Assembly (NCBI GenBank): GCA_965178125.1
Contig: OZ237760.1
Coordinates: 496,001-560,000 of the forward strand
Length of the DNA: 64,000 bases
Reading direction: 5' to 3'
Source of the DNA: Bilabrum cf. latius
Taxonomy: Eukaryota > Bigyra: Bicosoecida > Bigyra > Bicosoecida
Below are positions 1 to 8,967 of the stretch, in pieces; position 1 is the first letter of the stretch, and each line of letters starts with the position of its first letter. The translations under genes were made by a program, and so were the position numbers. The notes under the pieces are model-generated. The model was not told the DNA's origin and made no database searches. It worked only from the letters and a program-made list of their open reading frames with translations.

Positions 1-187
1 ATCTTCCTATGAGATCCCTGACACGATTGCGAGCGAATACGTTCATACCAATGAGATATCTTACCACGTCCGCGACCTCTACCAGCCATAGTTATGATTT
101 ATGAAACTCGCTGAATGACCTGGGGGCTACTGAATTGACACAGTTGGGTCAAGGACAGCGTGGCGGGCGGTCTTTCATAACTGCACG

Positions 188-514
188 TTACAGGGCGCCG
201 CCAGCGGAACTTTTGTCGATACTCGCGAGCAATTGCTTCATCCGAGAGTCTTGTTTAAACTTTCCTTCGCCAATGCGATTCATTTGCTCGTATAAGCATT
301 CTGTTGCTTCGGTGGTATTCTGTGAGGCGCACTTGACGATGACGCCATTGTTGGCGATTATTGCAGTTGCTCGGTCCTGGCTGATGCATCGATTCGCCAA
401 TTCGTGACTTTGCACCGCAGCGGCCGCGGTTTCTATGGAACGAATAGCAAAGACAGTAACTCTTCGAATGTCTGCGGACAGATTGCAGATCTTCGCCGAC
501 AACAACGAGTGCAA
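188..514 (-). CDS. possible partial ORF antisense to the HUS1 5' end
   Basis: An open frame on the minus strand ends in TAA at 188. The part from about 420 down to 188 reads like a natural helical protein with ordinary codon use, for example 'KFKQDSRMKQLLASIDKSS'. The part above 420 overlaps HUS1 coding sequence antisense and is probably a shadow. I do not recognise a family. It may be the last exon of a minus-strand gene, or chance coding in the unresolved HUS1 first-exon region. Treat it as tentative. Confidence 0.22.
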   Translation of the reverse strand: MHSLLSAKICNLSADIRRVTVFAIRSIETAAAAVQSHELANRCISQDRATAIIANNGVIVKCASQNTTEATECLYEQMNRIGEGKFKQDSRMKQLLASIDKSSAGGAL

Positions 515-1334
515 AGCCTACGCAGAATTGAAAGTTGCAAGTGTATTCGACGATTGGCGGGTAGAAAGCCGGGCTGATAACGTAATTGGCCTCGGTATTC
601 CATCTAAAGCACTTGCAAGCGCCTGTAAATCAAGCTAGGATGCCTTCAAGACGACATTTAGGCTGACGAAGCGCGGCGGAGCCCCGTTCCTGTCATTTCA
701 AATGAGCAACGAGGACGAAACTCGCGTCTACACCGCTGATCTCCCGGTAGTGATTCTCGTTGGGAGCGCTGCTTAGGCATTAGAAGAACCGAGCGTTCCG
801 TCCGTGACTCTTCAGATGCAAGCCCCGAGTCCACGTGCCGCCCAAGCCGTGCTCGAGAGGATGAAGGCCCTCCGTGCCAAGCGGGTGCAAGTGGCTGCTG
901 CCACCGCTGGAGTCGTGTCCTTCAGCGTCAGGAGCGACCTAGTCGCGGTCCAGTCGTTTTTCTAGGACCTCGAGGAGGCAAGGGCGGGCTCAGGGGCCGG
1001 TTCGGCAGGAGGGGGCCACCTCACCGTGGAGGGCACCGCAGACCTGGGTGCCCTCTTGCTCGTGGCGGCGTCGGCGGCTGCAGCCCCGAAAGTGTCCGCG
1101 CACGTGCTGACAGTCTCTGCACCATCTACGCTTGGATGGCTCTGCGGCCTTGAGGGCGGCATGGGGTCTGCGGTCTTTTTGCTAGCTTTGGACGACGTTC
1201 GAGTGCAGAGGGTGAGTGCCGGGCCAGGGGGCGATGGCGAGGGCGATGGCGAGGGCCAGGAGGCGCAGGACGGCGGCGCGGGGTCGGAACTAGGGGCTGA
1301 GGCAGTGAAAGGTATGAGCGGCAAGGAGACGTGA
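435..1334 (+). CDS. HUS1: HUS1 checkpoint clamp subunit (9-1-1 complex), first exon unresolved
   Basis: HUS1 is one of three PCNA-like subunits of the RAD9-RAD1-HUS1 ring, which is loaded at damaged DNA and activates the ATR checkpoint. The 299 residues from ATG 435 match HUS1 from its first conserved helix-strand ('IAKTVTLRMSADRL') through the DNA-face helix ('ALASACKSS', then UAG, 'DAFK') to the C-terminal sheet, with an acidic tail. The stop is TGA. In-frame TAG codons lie at 636, 774 and 963; the first a aligns with Gln of the human 'KTAQNARALK' helix as I remember it. Homologues have about 30 more N-terminal residues. An in-frame TGA at 405 and an acceptor-like 'ccgcag' ending at 420 suggest an upstream first exon that I could not find, so the true start is uncertain. 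The gene converges with the next one. Confidence 0.8.
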
Positions 1335-1538
1335 GGCTGGCGCGTTGGCCCGCTCTGTCGCCGTATCGAGCCACGCCTGGCCTGTAAAGAGAGCTAGGTG
1401 AGATTGTTAGACCACCAGTTGGGCTTGTTGGACAAGCATGGGGTCCAGCCGCCCCGGTGGGGGAGATCTAGAATCCAGATCAGATCTGATCTGATCGCAC
1501 ATGCCTATGTGCTTCTCGTTGGCAACAATTAGAAGCAT

Positions 1539-3965
1539 TCATGTCTTGTCTTTGCCGCTGAGTCGTCGTCTCGAGGAGGACCTAGATCGAGAACCGGCAA
1601 TGCCCTTGCCTTTGGACGGCGGCTTGGCCCCTGGGCCTAGTGGGCTGGACGGTGGCTTGGCACCTGCATTCCGTGGGCTGGACGGCGGCTTAGCCCCTGC
1701 ACTCCGTGGGCTGGATGGCGGCTTTGCCCCTGGGCCTCGTGGGCTGGGCGGCGGCTTGGCCCCTGCACTCCGTGGGCTGGACGGCGGCTTTGCCCCTGGG
1801 CCTCGTGGGCTGGGCGGCGGCTTTGCCCCTGCACTCCGTGGGCTGGACGGCGGCTTGGCCCCTGCACTCCGTGGGCTGGACGGCGGCTTGGCCCCTGCAC
1901 TCCGTGGGCTGGACGGCGGCTTGGCCCCTGCACTCCGTGGGCTGGACGGCGGCTTGGCCCCTGCACTCCGTGGGCTGGACGGCGGCTTGGCCCCTGCACT
2001 CCGTGGGCTGGACGGCGGCTTGGCCCCTGCACTCCGTGGGCTGGACGGCGGCTTGGCCCCTGCACTCCGTGGGCTGGACGGCGGCTTGGCCCCTGGGCCT
2101 CGTGGGCTGGACGGCGGCTTGGCCCCTGCACTCCGTGGGCTGGACGGCGGCTTGGCCCCTGCACTCCGTGGGCTGGACGGCGGCTTGGCCCCTGCACTCC
2201 GTGGGCTGGACGGCGGCTTGGCCCCTGCACTCCGTGGGCTGGACGGCGGCTTGGCCCCTGCACTCCGTGGGCTGGACGGCGGCTTGGCCCCTGCACTCCG
2301 TGGGCTGGACGGCGGCTTTGCCCCTGGGCCTCGTGGGCTGGACGGCGGCTTGGCCCCTGCACTCCGTGGGCTGGACGCCGGCTTGGCCCCTGGGCCTCGT
2401 GGGCTGGACGGCGGCTTGGCCCCTGGGCCTCGTGGGCTGGACGCCGGCTTGGCCCCTGCACTCCGTGGGCTGGACGGCGGCTTTGCCCCTGGGCCTCGTG
2501 GGCTGGACGGCGGCTTGGCCCCTGCACTCCGTGGGCTGGACGCCGGCTTGGCCCCTGGGCCTCGTGGGCTGGACGGCGGCTTGGCCCCTGGGCCTCGTGG
2601 GCTGGACGCCGGCTTGGCCCCTGCACTCCGTGGGCTGGACGCCGGCTTGGCCCCTGGGCCTCGTGGGCTGGACGCCGGCTTGGCCCCTGCACTCCGTGGG
2701 CTGGACGGTGGCTTGGCACCTGCACTCCGTGGGCTGGACGGCGGCTTGGCACCTGCACTCCGTGGGCTGGACGGCGGCCCCATGGCTGAAGGTCGAGTGT
2801 TTTTGCCCGCCCTTGGGTGCTGCTTTGACCTGGTCTTGGATCCGCTGCGCTTGCGGTGGGGCGGCACACTGCCTGTGCTTGGCGGTGGGCTACTCGTCAG
2901 GACGGGCGGTATCGGGGCACTGGGTCTCTTGCTTGGTGCAGGCGCAGGTGCACCTGCAGGTTTGTGGGCTGGTGGTACTGCACCAGGCTATCCCGACGAT
3001 ACTTTGTCCTGCTTTTCTTTGCCTATGGACGGTCTGCCCTGCTTGCCACTGATGGATTGCTCCGATAGAGTTTGATTCCTTTCACTCGCTGCGCATCGTT
3101 CGATTGCCCTGTCCCCAGTTGGCAGCGGAAGCTTTGGCGGTGCCGTCGCAACGCCGTCCGCAGCTTCGTTTTCTATTGTATTCGATGGATTTCCTTCCAT
3201 ACTGCCAAGGCAGTCGGCCCCACCACCAAGCGCAAACTGCATGTACCGCTCAGCAAAGGACCGAGGCCTGCTCGCCCCATGCTCTCCATCCTTCCTTTCC
3301 TGCTAGGAGCGTCTCTGGGCAATATCTCGGTCCATGCGCTATCTCTCAATTGCCGAGAGGCTCATTTGCTGGGGTGTTGAGGTACTGGCTCCCAGCGCAC
3401 CGCTGGGTCTGGCCTTCTAGCCCTCAGCAGTCTATGGAGTTCGCAGCAGAGGCAAGTACCACGGTTCTGATCGCTTCAGGGGGGACTATCGCGGCGTGGC
3501 CCCAACACGACTAGCGGCCATAGCATCATGTGTATGCAATCGACTCCCAGTGGCATTTACGGACGCCCTGGACAGAGCCCGCTCGAGCTGTGTAGCACGC
3601 TCGACTGCCTCTGCCTCCCGCTGTAGAGCCTCCGCAAGAGATCGTTCCAGTCGCGCAACTACCGAGCGGAGGGCATCATTTTCGCTCTAAAGTAGTGAAA
3701 ACACCCTAGGTTTCTACCGGGAGGGTACGCCAGTAGCTACTAATGCGCGTGATGAGGTGCTTGCTGCTGTTGCTGGCTGCGCCCGCAAGTCTTCGATGGG
3801 TCGCTGGGAGGTGCCCCTCACAGAAACGACAAATCGCATCCTTTGCATTGCTCCGTTTTGGTTATCACCACTGCCATGGGACCGTGGGGGTGCCGAAGGC
3901 GATCGCATAGTAGATCCGGAGGCCCTCCTCGGTTTCAGGCGGACAGTTATGCTAGATTCTTCCAT
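1539..3965 (-). CDS. coiled-coil protein with a long basic SPRxxGAKPPS-repeat tail
   Basis: The predicted protein has 808 residues if eight in-frame TAGs (one at 2988, the rest between 3240 and 3720) are read as sense; the stop is TGA. The N-terminus (about 1-85) is basic and Ser/Arg-rich. A coiled coil follows at about residues 85-130, with heptads such as 'ALRSVVARLERSLAEAL'. A disordered linker comes next. The C-terminal half (about 395-785) is 35 copies of an 11-residue unit, SPR(SA/GP)GAKP(P/A)S. Each unit is basic and Pro/Ser-rich, like tails that bind microtubules or nucleic acid, but that function is inference and I recognise no family. The minus strand was chosen because its frame runs through the coiled coil to a TGA. 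Open frames on the other strand are a by-product of a 33-bp unit. The start is ATG 3965; an upstream ATG in frame encodes a hydrophobic stretch and looks non-coding. Confidence 0.62.
1608..2783. repeat. 33-bp coding minisatellite, about 35 units
   Basis: About 35 near-identical 33-bp units lie head to tail, with two main variants in the middle of the unit (coding SAGAK or GPGAK on the minus strand). The variants are interspersed in blocks, which suggests repeated unequal exchange or gene conversion. Because 33 is a multiple of 3 and the unit has no stops in most frames, several long spurious open frames exist on both strands. Confidence 0.95.
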
Positions 3966-4154
3966 CCTAGCTCTGCTGACGATGAAAAAAATCACGTAAT
4001 GACTCCAATTTTGGCTACAGAACTGACAGAAGAAGGTAGGAAGCCACAACAAGGCCGATATGGTTTGGCTCAACGACTACATCCGGTTTCCGGTTTCTCG
4101 GTCTGCGGCACGATGCCACCCATCCGTCTCTGGCGCCCAGACGCCATCGGTCCA

Positions 4155-6113
4155 TCAGCCCCGCATGTGACGAAGGTGCGGCTGGAACACCCGGCTCTCA
4201 AACCTGTCCGCTCTGGGGATTTTCACCGCTCGATCCCGCCTCGAGGTCGACAGCCCGGCGGCCCCATCCACCACCCCTGAGCCGCCCCCCCTGCCGGCAA
4301 TCCTGCTGTCTGCAGCGCCGCTCCCTGCCACCCCTCGGAAATATGCCCCCGGCCCTGGAGAGTGCCTGCCCCTCTGAGACTCAGCTGACGTGGGATCCGT
4401 CTGCCGCTGGGCCTTCGAGAAAGCAGCCCGTGGGCTCCTCGGCCTGTGCGAGAGCATCTGACCCCTGGCCAGCATCCCGTCGTTCTCCTCCAGCTGGTAG
4501 TGCCCCGGGCCAGGGAGATCCCTTGAAGCCAGTGGCGCGTCCAAGTCCTTGCCTCCGAAGGACAAAGAGGGCACGGCACGGTGCCTCGCGTGTCTCTCGC
4601 TCGGGGGAGGCAGCTTGCCGGGGCCGGGGGAAGCAGCTCCCAGCCCGGGTTTGTCCACGTCCACGCCCACTGCCATCTGCACCGGATGCACCATGTGCGC
4701 CTGCTGTTCCCTGGTGGCCCTGGCGAACGTTCGTCCGACGTAGTGCTGCCTCTTCCGCTAAGAGGGGAAGAACATGGCCTGCCGAGTCGCCTCCAGGCTG
4801 TACTTGTCCGGGGCCGGCTCCTCGCGGCGAAGCAGGGCGAACGTTCCTTCCCTCGCGTACTTGACCGAGGTGGCCGCGAAGCCCACCCGCCGGCCGCTCG
4901 CCCGCCCGCCCGCCCTCGATCGCCCCCTCATCCCTCCTGACACCGAGCCCAAGTTCCCCGCACGGCCGCTGGTCCCCTCCGCCCTCGTGCCTCGCGCCGA
5001 TCGGAGCTGCGCCCGCATGCTCCCCGGGGGATCGTCGTCAGCGGAACCGGCCGCGCGGCGCCGCGCATCTGCCCGGAGCTTGGTGGCCCTGTCCCTGAGC
5101 TCCGCCTCCACCTCGTCCTCGTCCACCACGGGGGGCAGAGGCAGGCCAGGCACCTTGGGCCCGCGGCGCCGGCGACTCGACCGGCCCTTCTCGTTCCCTC
5201 TCAGGTTCTCGTTCTCGCCGTCGGGCGACTTCCATTCGTCCCTCCAGGCCCCCCTGTGTTCCCCGACCGACGTGGCTGGCCTGCGGGGAGACGCACCCGC
5301 TCTGCTCCTCCCCCCCCTAGCCTGTTCCTCTTCCTCTTCTCTCACAGCCGCCGCCATGGCCCACGCCCGGCCCTCCCCCCCCTTGGCCGGCCTGGCCTGC
5401 CACAACGTGCCCCTCTTGAGCTTCCGCTGCAGGATAGCCGCCTCCACCCTCTCCCTTCTGCTCCTCCTCTCCTCCTCCCAGTGCTCGTGCTCCTGCCTCG
5501 CCCTCTCGGCTGCCTCTCTGGCCCGCTACCACTGAGCCTTGGGATCTGCAGCAGCGGTGCCGCCGCGGGAGCCCAGGGCCCTGCGTGCCATGGGGGCCCC
5601 CGCGTCCCCAAAGACGGGGCGCAAGGGGTCCCTCGGGTGGTGCGATCCCGGCCCTATGCCGGCCGCATCGCTGGCTGCCTCCGACTTGAGCCGTCCCATC
5701 TTGGGCGACCTGGATCGGAGGGTCGCGGCCGCCCGTGGCCTGCGGAACCCGGACAGGGCAGCTTCGTTGCCCACCCTGCCGGCCAAGTCGGCCGAGTACT
5801 CTGCTTCCTGCGTCTCAGTGGAGGGCATGTTGGCGTTGTGAGCCCTCGAGATGTAGGTCGATTGCATCGAGCCGAAGCGCGGTGAGCGGGTGAAGGATAC
5901 GGCGGGTGAGCTCGACCTGCCTGAAGTAACTTGCTAGCCAATGGACGATATAGGAAGAGCTGCTTGCGCGTCTCTCGGGTGTGCGAACCCGGCGCGGGTG
6001 GCCCTAGCTCGCTACCGAGGCGACAGCGTGCTCCAGTCGCCCGTGCCGTCGGCGCCTCTAGCGAGCGGTGGACGCGGGCGGCTGGCTGCATTTGCGCCAG
6101 ATTGTATGCTCAT
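4155..6113 (-). CDS. SHIPPO (sperm-tail PG-rich) repeat protein
   Basis: The predicted 652-residue protein ends in TGA, with in-frame TAGs including 4758 and 5526 and two more near the N-terminus. It carries the ODF3/CIMAP/STPG-type PGPGxY signature: 'RDLPGPGHYQ' and 'HSPGPGAYF' near the C-terminus, a degenerate 'GIGPGS' in the middle, and 'SFTRSPRFGS', which resembles the aromatic-Gly half of the repeat. The centre (about 210-300) is Arg/Glu-rich and helical. Proteins of this family line axonemal microtubules or accessory sperm-tail structures, so a ciliary role is likely. The start is ATG 6113, the furthest ATG of the unbroken frame that I traced. It is divergent from the CFAP210-like gene across 399 bp, which may be a shared ciliary promoter region. 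Confidence 0.66.
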
Positions 6114-6512
6114 GGTACGCACAGTGGCATCCAGCAGGCTGCCCGTCGTATCCATCCCTGATTCTTGCCGGAGAAGGCGACTCCTTGCCGGTGAATCGGG
6201 GTTGAGAAACGGTCAAATTCGCGTGGTTAGGCTTCAAGTCAACCTAATATCCGAGAGACAAGTCGATCGAGCACGCCCAGTAATGATTATTTAGAACCCT
6301 GCTGGTTAGGAGATTTCACCTGCGGTTGCAGTCGGCTGGTTTCCGGTGCACTCCATCGCTGGTTTGTATCTTCATCTATTCACTGCCAGTGTGAGGTTAC
6401 AACCGCTTGTGATCGGGGCCCAAACGGATACACAGCATCCTTCGGCTCGCCCTCGAGCGATTTATTCCAGAACATCAGACTAATTTCTAAGACTTCTTCT
6501 TTATAAATCAAC
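6114..6512. other. intergenic region between two divergent axonemal-type genes
   Basis: This 399-bp stretch has no supportable gene. It is AT-richer than the flanking coding sequence and lies between a minus-strand SHIPPO gene and a plus-strand CFAP210-like gene, so it probably holds both promoters. I see no convincing X-box or other motif by eye. Confidence 0.55.
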
Positions 6513-7988
6513 ATGGCGAGTCGATAGAGGCGTGGAGCCGGACGAGGCGGCCCAGGGAGGGCGCCGCCGGCTGTTATGTCGGCTGGCGAGCTCGTTCGAA
6601 TCAGGCGCCTTGCTGGCGCCGGGGAGCTCATCACCCGGCCAGACGCCGATGCAATTGCACGTTAGGAAGACCGGCAGCGCCGACGAAAGGAATTGTCTCA
6701 GACCAAGGCCGGGCGCTGGCCGAACACGCTCCAGGCGCTCCGAGACAGGAAAGAGAAGGCTCGGGACGCCCGCCTGACAAAAGTAGAAATCGAAAAGCGT
6801 ATCTAGGACGAAATTGAGCGCGAACGAACGGCTCGAGAAAAGCTTGAGTAGCTGCGCGCGGCCAACCGCGCCCTCTTGGAAGAAACGGATCGCATGAAGC
6901 TCCTCCGCAGCCGGCGGATGATGTCGGACATCGAAGAAGTCAGGAAGCGACAGCTGGCCCAGAAGGCCCAGCTGAAGCAACTGAGAGATAGGTCCGAGCG
7001 GGAGCACCTGACGGCGCACCAGCGCGCCCTAGAGGACTACGACAAGCGGGGCGTCGAGGCCCAGGCGAAGGCCCAGACGAAGAGGGGGGAGGTGGCGAAG
7101 GAAATCAGGGCGCAGCTCGAGGCGAGCAAGCGCCGGGAACTGGATCGGCTGGAGGCCATCCGGCAGGACGGGCTCAGGATCCGCCGCGAGACCGAGGATG
7201 CCGCGGAGGAGGAGCGCCGCAAGGAGGAGGCGAGGCGGGAGCTGCTCCGGAAGAACAACATGGAGATGCTCAGGGCCAACCGGGAGCTGCAGGAGCACAA
7301 GAAGGAGCAGGCAAAGAAAGAGGCGGACGAGGACGCACGCATGGAGGCGTACGTGGCCAGCAAGCAGCGGGCGGCGCTCAAGCAGGCCGAGTTCATCCGG
7401 GGCAAGAAGGAGGCGGCCGACAGGCGGGCCAAGCAGATCCGGGAGAAGGTCGAGAAGGATTTCACGTCCTTTATGGCGGACGAGGGGGCAAGGGCCAGCA
7501 AGGCCGCCACTGAGAAGAGAGAGGAGGAGGACAAGCATGCAGCCGATCTGGAGGCGAGGCGACAGGCGGACTTGAGGGAGAGGCAGCGGTCCTGGCAGGC
7601 GCAGCTGGATCGCAAGGCGAGGGCGAAGAAGCAGGCGCTGGCGGACGACCGCGCCAACTTGAGCAAGTGGGGGGCCATCATATACGGCCTAGAGAAGGAG
7701 GAGCTGGAGCTGCAGCAGAAGAGGAGGGCGGAGGCCAAGGCGATCGCACAGGAGAACCTGAGGGCAGCCGCGAGAAAGGCCAGGACGGTGGACCGCAGGC
7801 GGGAGGCCGAGTACAAGGAGGACCAGGAGGCGACTGATACCCTGGTGCACGGAGACGATACCTTCAAGAGAGAGGCGGCCATGCTTGTGGAGGAGGAGAG
7901 GAGGAGGGGCCACCAGACGCTGGCGCTGGAGAGGTCCATCAAGAAGATCGAGAAGGAGCCGCTGCTTCCCGCGGGGCCGCTCATCTGA
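6513..7988 (+). CDS. CFAP210-like axonemal protein (trichohyalin-plectin-homology domain)
   Basis: The predicted 491-residue protein runs from ATG 6513 to TGA 7986, with four in-frame TAGs, all in the first 340 bases of the gene. After a short basic N-terminus comes 'RWPNTLQALRDRKEK', then a nearly continuous Glu/Lys/Arg-rich helix to about residue 480. This arrangement matches the TPH-domain microtubule inner proteins (CFAP210/CCDC173, CFAP45, CFAP53), and the Trp-Pro-Asn-Thr-Leu segment favours CFAP210. Such proteins sit inside doublet microtubules of motile cilia. Family membership (TPH) is more certain than the orthologue name. It converges with the next gene with a gap of 128 bp. Confidence 0.68.
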
Positions 7989-8116
7989 TGCATGAGCGGA
8001 GGAGGGCCACCGTGGGCAGTATGTGCGTGGGTTGCGGGCGCCTTGTGATTTGTAGCCCGCAAATGAGAGCCAGAATGCTTGGCTAGCTCTGTACATGCCT
8101 CTTTTTGCCGTCATTA

Positions 8117-8920
8117 TTACTGCTTCTCAGGATCGGTGGCTGCCTATTGTAAGCCTCGATCGGACTAGGCCTGTGCCTGCTAGTAGGCCTGTGCCTGCAT
8201 GGCAGCTGCCCATACTGCAGCGTCCTCATCATCATCCTCTCCATCTTGCTCTTTGCCCGTGCCTTTCGGCGTCCCGTCTTCTCCTGTCGCGGCGCCATCG
8301 GTTGCTCGGCTGCTGCTCGCATTGCCCTCACCCCACCCTGCCGGTATGTTGGGATCCACGCGTCGGCCGTGGGCATCCAGGACCACGGCAGGAATCACAA
8401 CCGTGCTTCGCTGGACCTGATCGCTCGACTGTACGTCGCTGGAGCCAACCAAAGCCGCACCTGCCACCGATTCTGCCTGATCCTCACTGGCAGGTGGAGC
8501 AGGTTCCCCTGCGGCAAGTGCTACCTTGGGGACTATCACCTTCTTGCCGTCCTGCACAAGGACCTGCCCGCCACCAAGCGACTGACTCATTCTCTGCATT
8601 GACTCTGCGACCGCAGCTTCTCGGATCCTGCGCTGCTGCTGGACCTACCGGCCGACTGCAAACGCGCCGCAAGTCGTCCCTGCGATGGCGCCACCAGCAA
8701 GCATCAGACTCCTTCGAGCGGGCGCTCTGCGGTTCAAGTACGGCCAAATATTAGACATTGTCTTTCCTCCTAGAGCAAAAGCAAGTGCGCAGCCAAGCAT
8801 GCCACCCGCGGCCGCACCTGCAACCACCCGAATCCTATCATTTTCCCTTCCTTTCGATACTTCTCGTTGCTGATTAGCGGCCACTATCTCAGGTAGCGAT
8901 ATTTTACGCTCCTACTGCAT
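8117..8920 (-). CDS. small membrane protein with two predicted helices, unknown function
   Basis: The predicted 267-residue protein runs from ATG 8920 to TAA 8117, followed directly by a second TAA. Five in-frame TAGs are read as Gln. Two Gly/Ala-rich hydrophobic helices lie at about residues 33-52 ('VVAGAAAGGMLGCALAFALG') and 66-85. They are followed by a Gln/Arg-rich segment and a disordered acidic tail ending near 'DGEDDDEDAAVW'. The short helical hairpin with glycine zippers resembles small mitochondrial or ER membrane proteins, but I recognise no family. Its start lies only 47 bp from the start of the divergent VPS9 gene. Confidence 0.5.
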
Positions 8921-8967
8921 TCCAGGGTGCACTTCTAGCTATTGTACGTTGAGTAGTTGCCTCCAAA

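Noticed and set aside
962-1374. Minus-strand Ser/Pro/Arg-rich ORFs over HUS1
   Set aside because: They are antisense shadows of the GC-rich HUS1 C-terminal tail without homology or continuation.
1608-2783. CRISPR-like array
   Set aside because: The units are directly contiguous without unique spacers, in a eukaryotic coding gene; it is a minisatellite.
1501-3075. A 524-codon plus-strand ORF and a 448-codon plus-strand ORF through the GLDGGLAPALR-type repeat
   Set aside because: They are by-products of a 33-bp unit without stops. The minus-strand frame alone continues through a coiled coil and ends in TGA, consistent with the other genes.
5317-6091. Several long Arg/Gly/Pro-rich ORFs on both strands over the SHIPPO gene
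   Set aside because: High GC content creates long open shadow frames. Only one frame carries PGPGxY repeats and joins in-frame TAG to TAG to a TGA stop.
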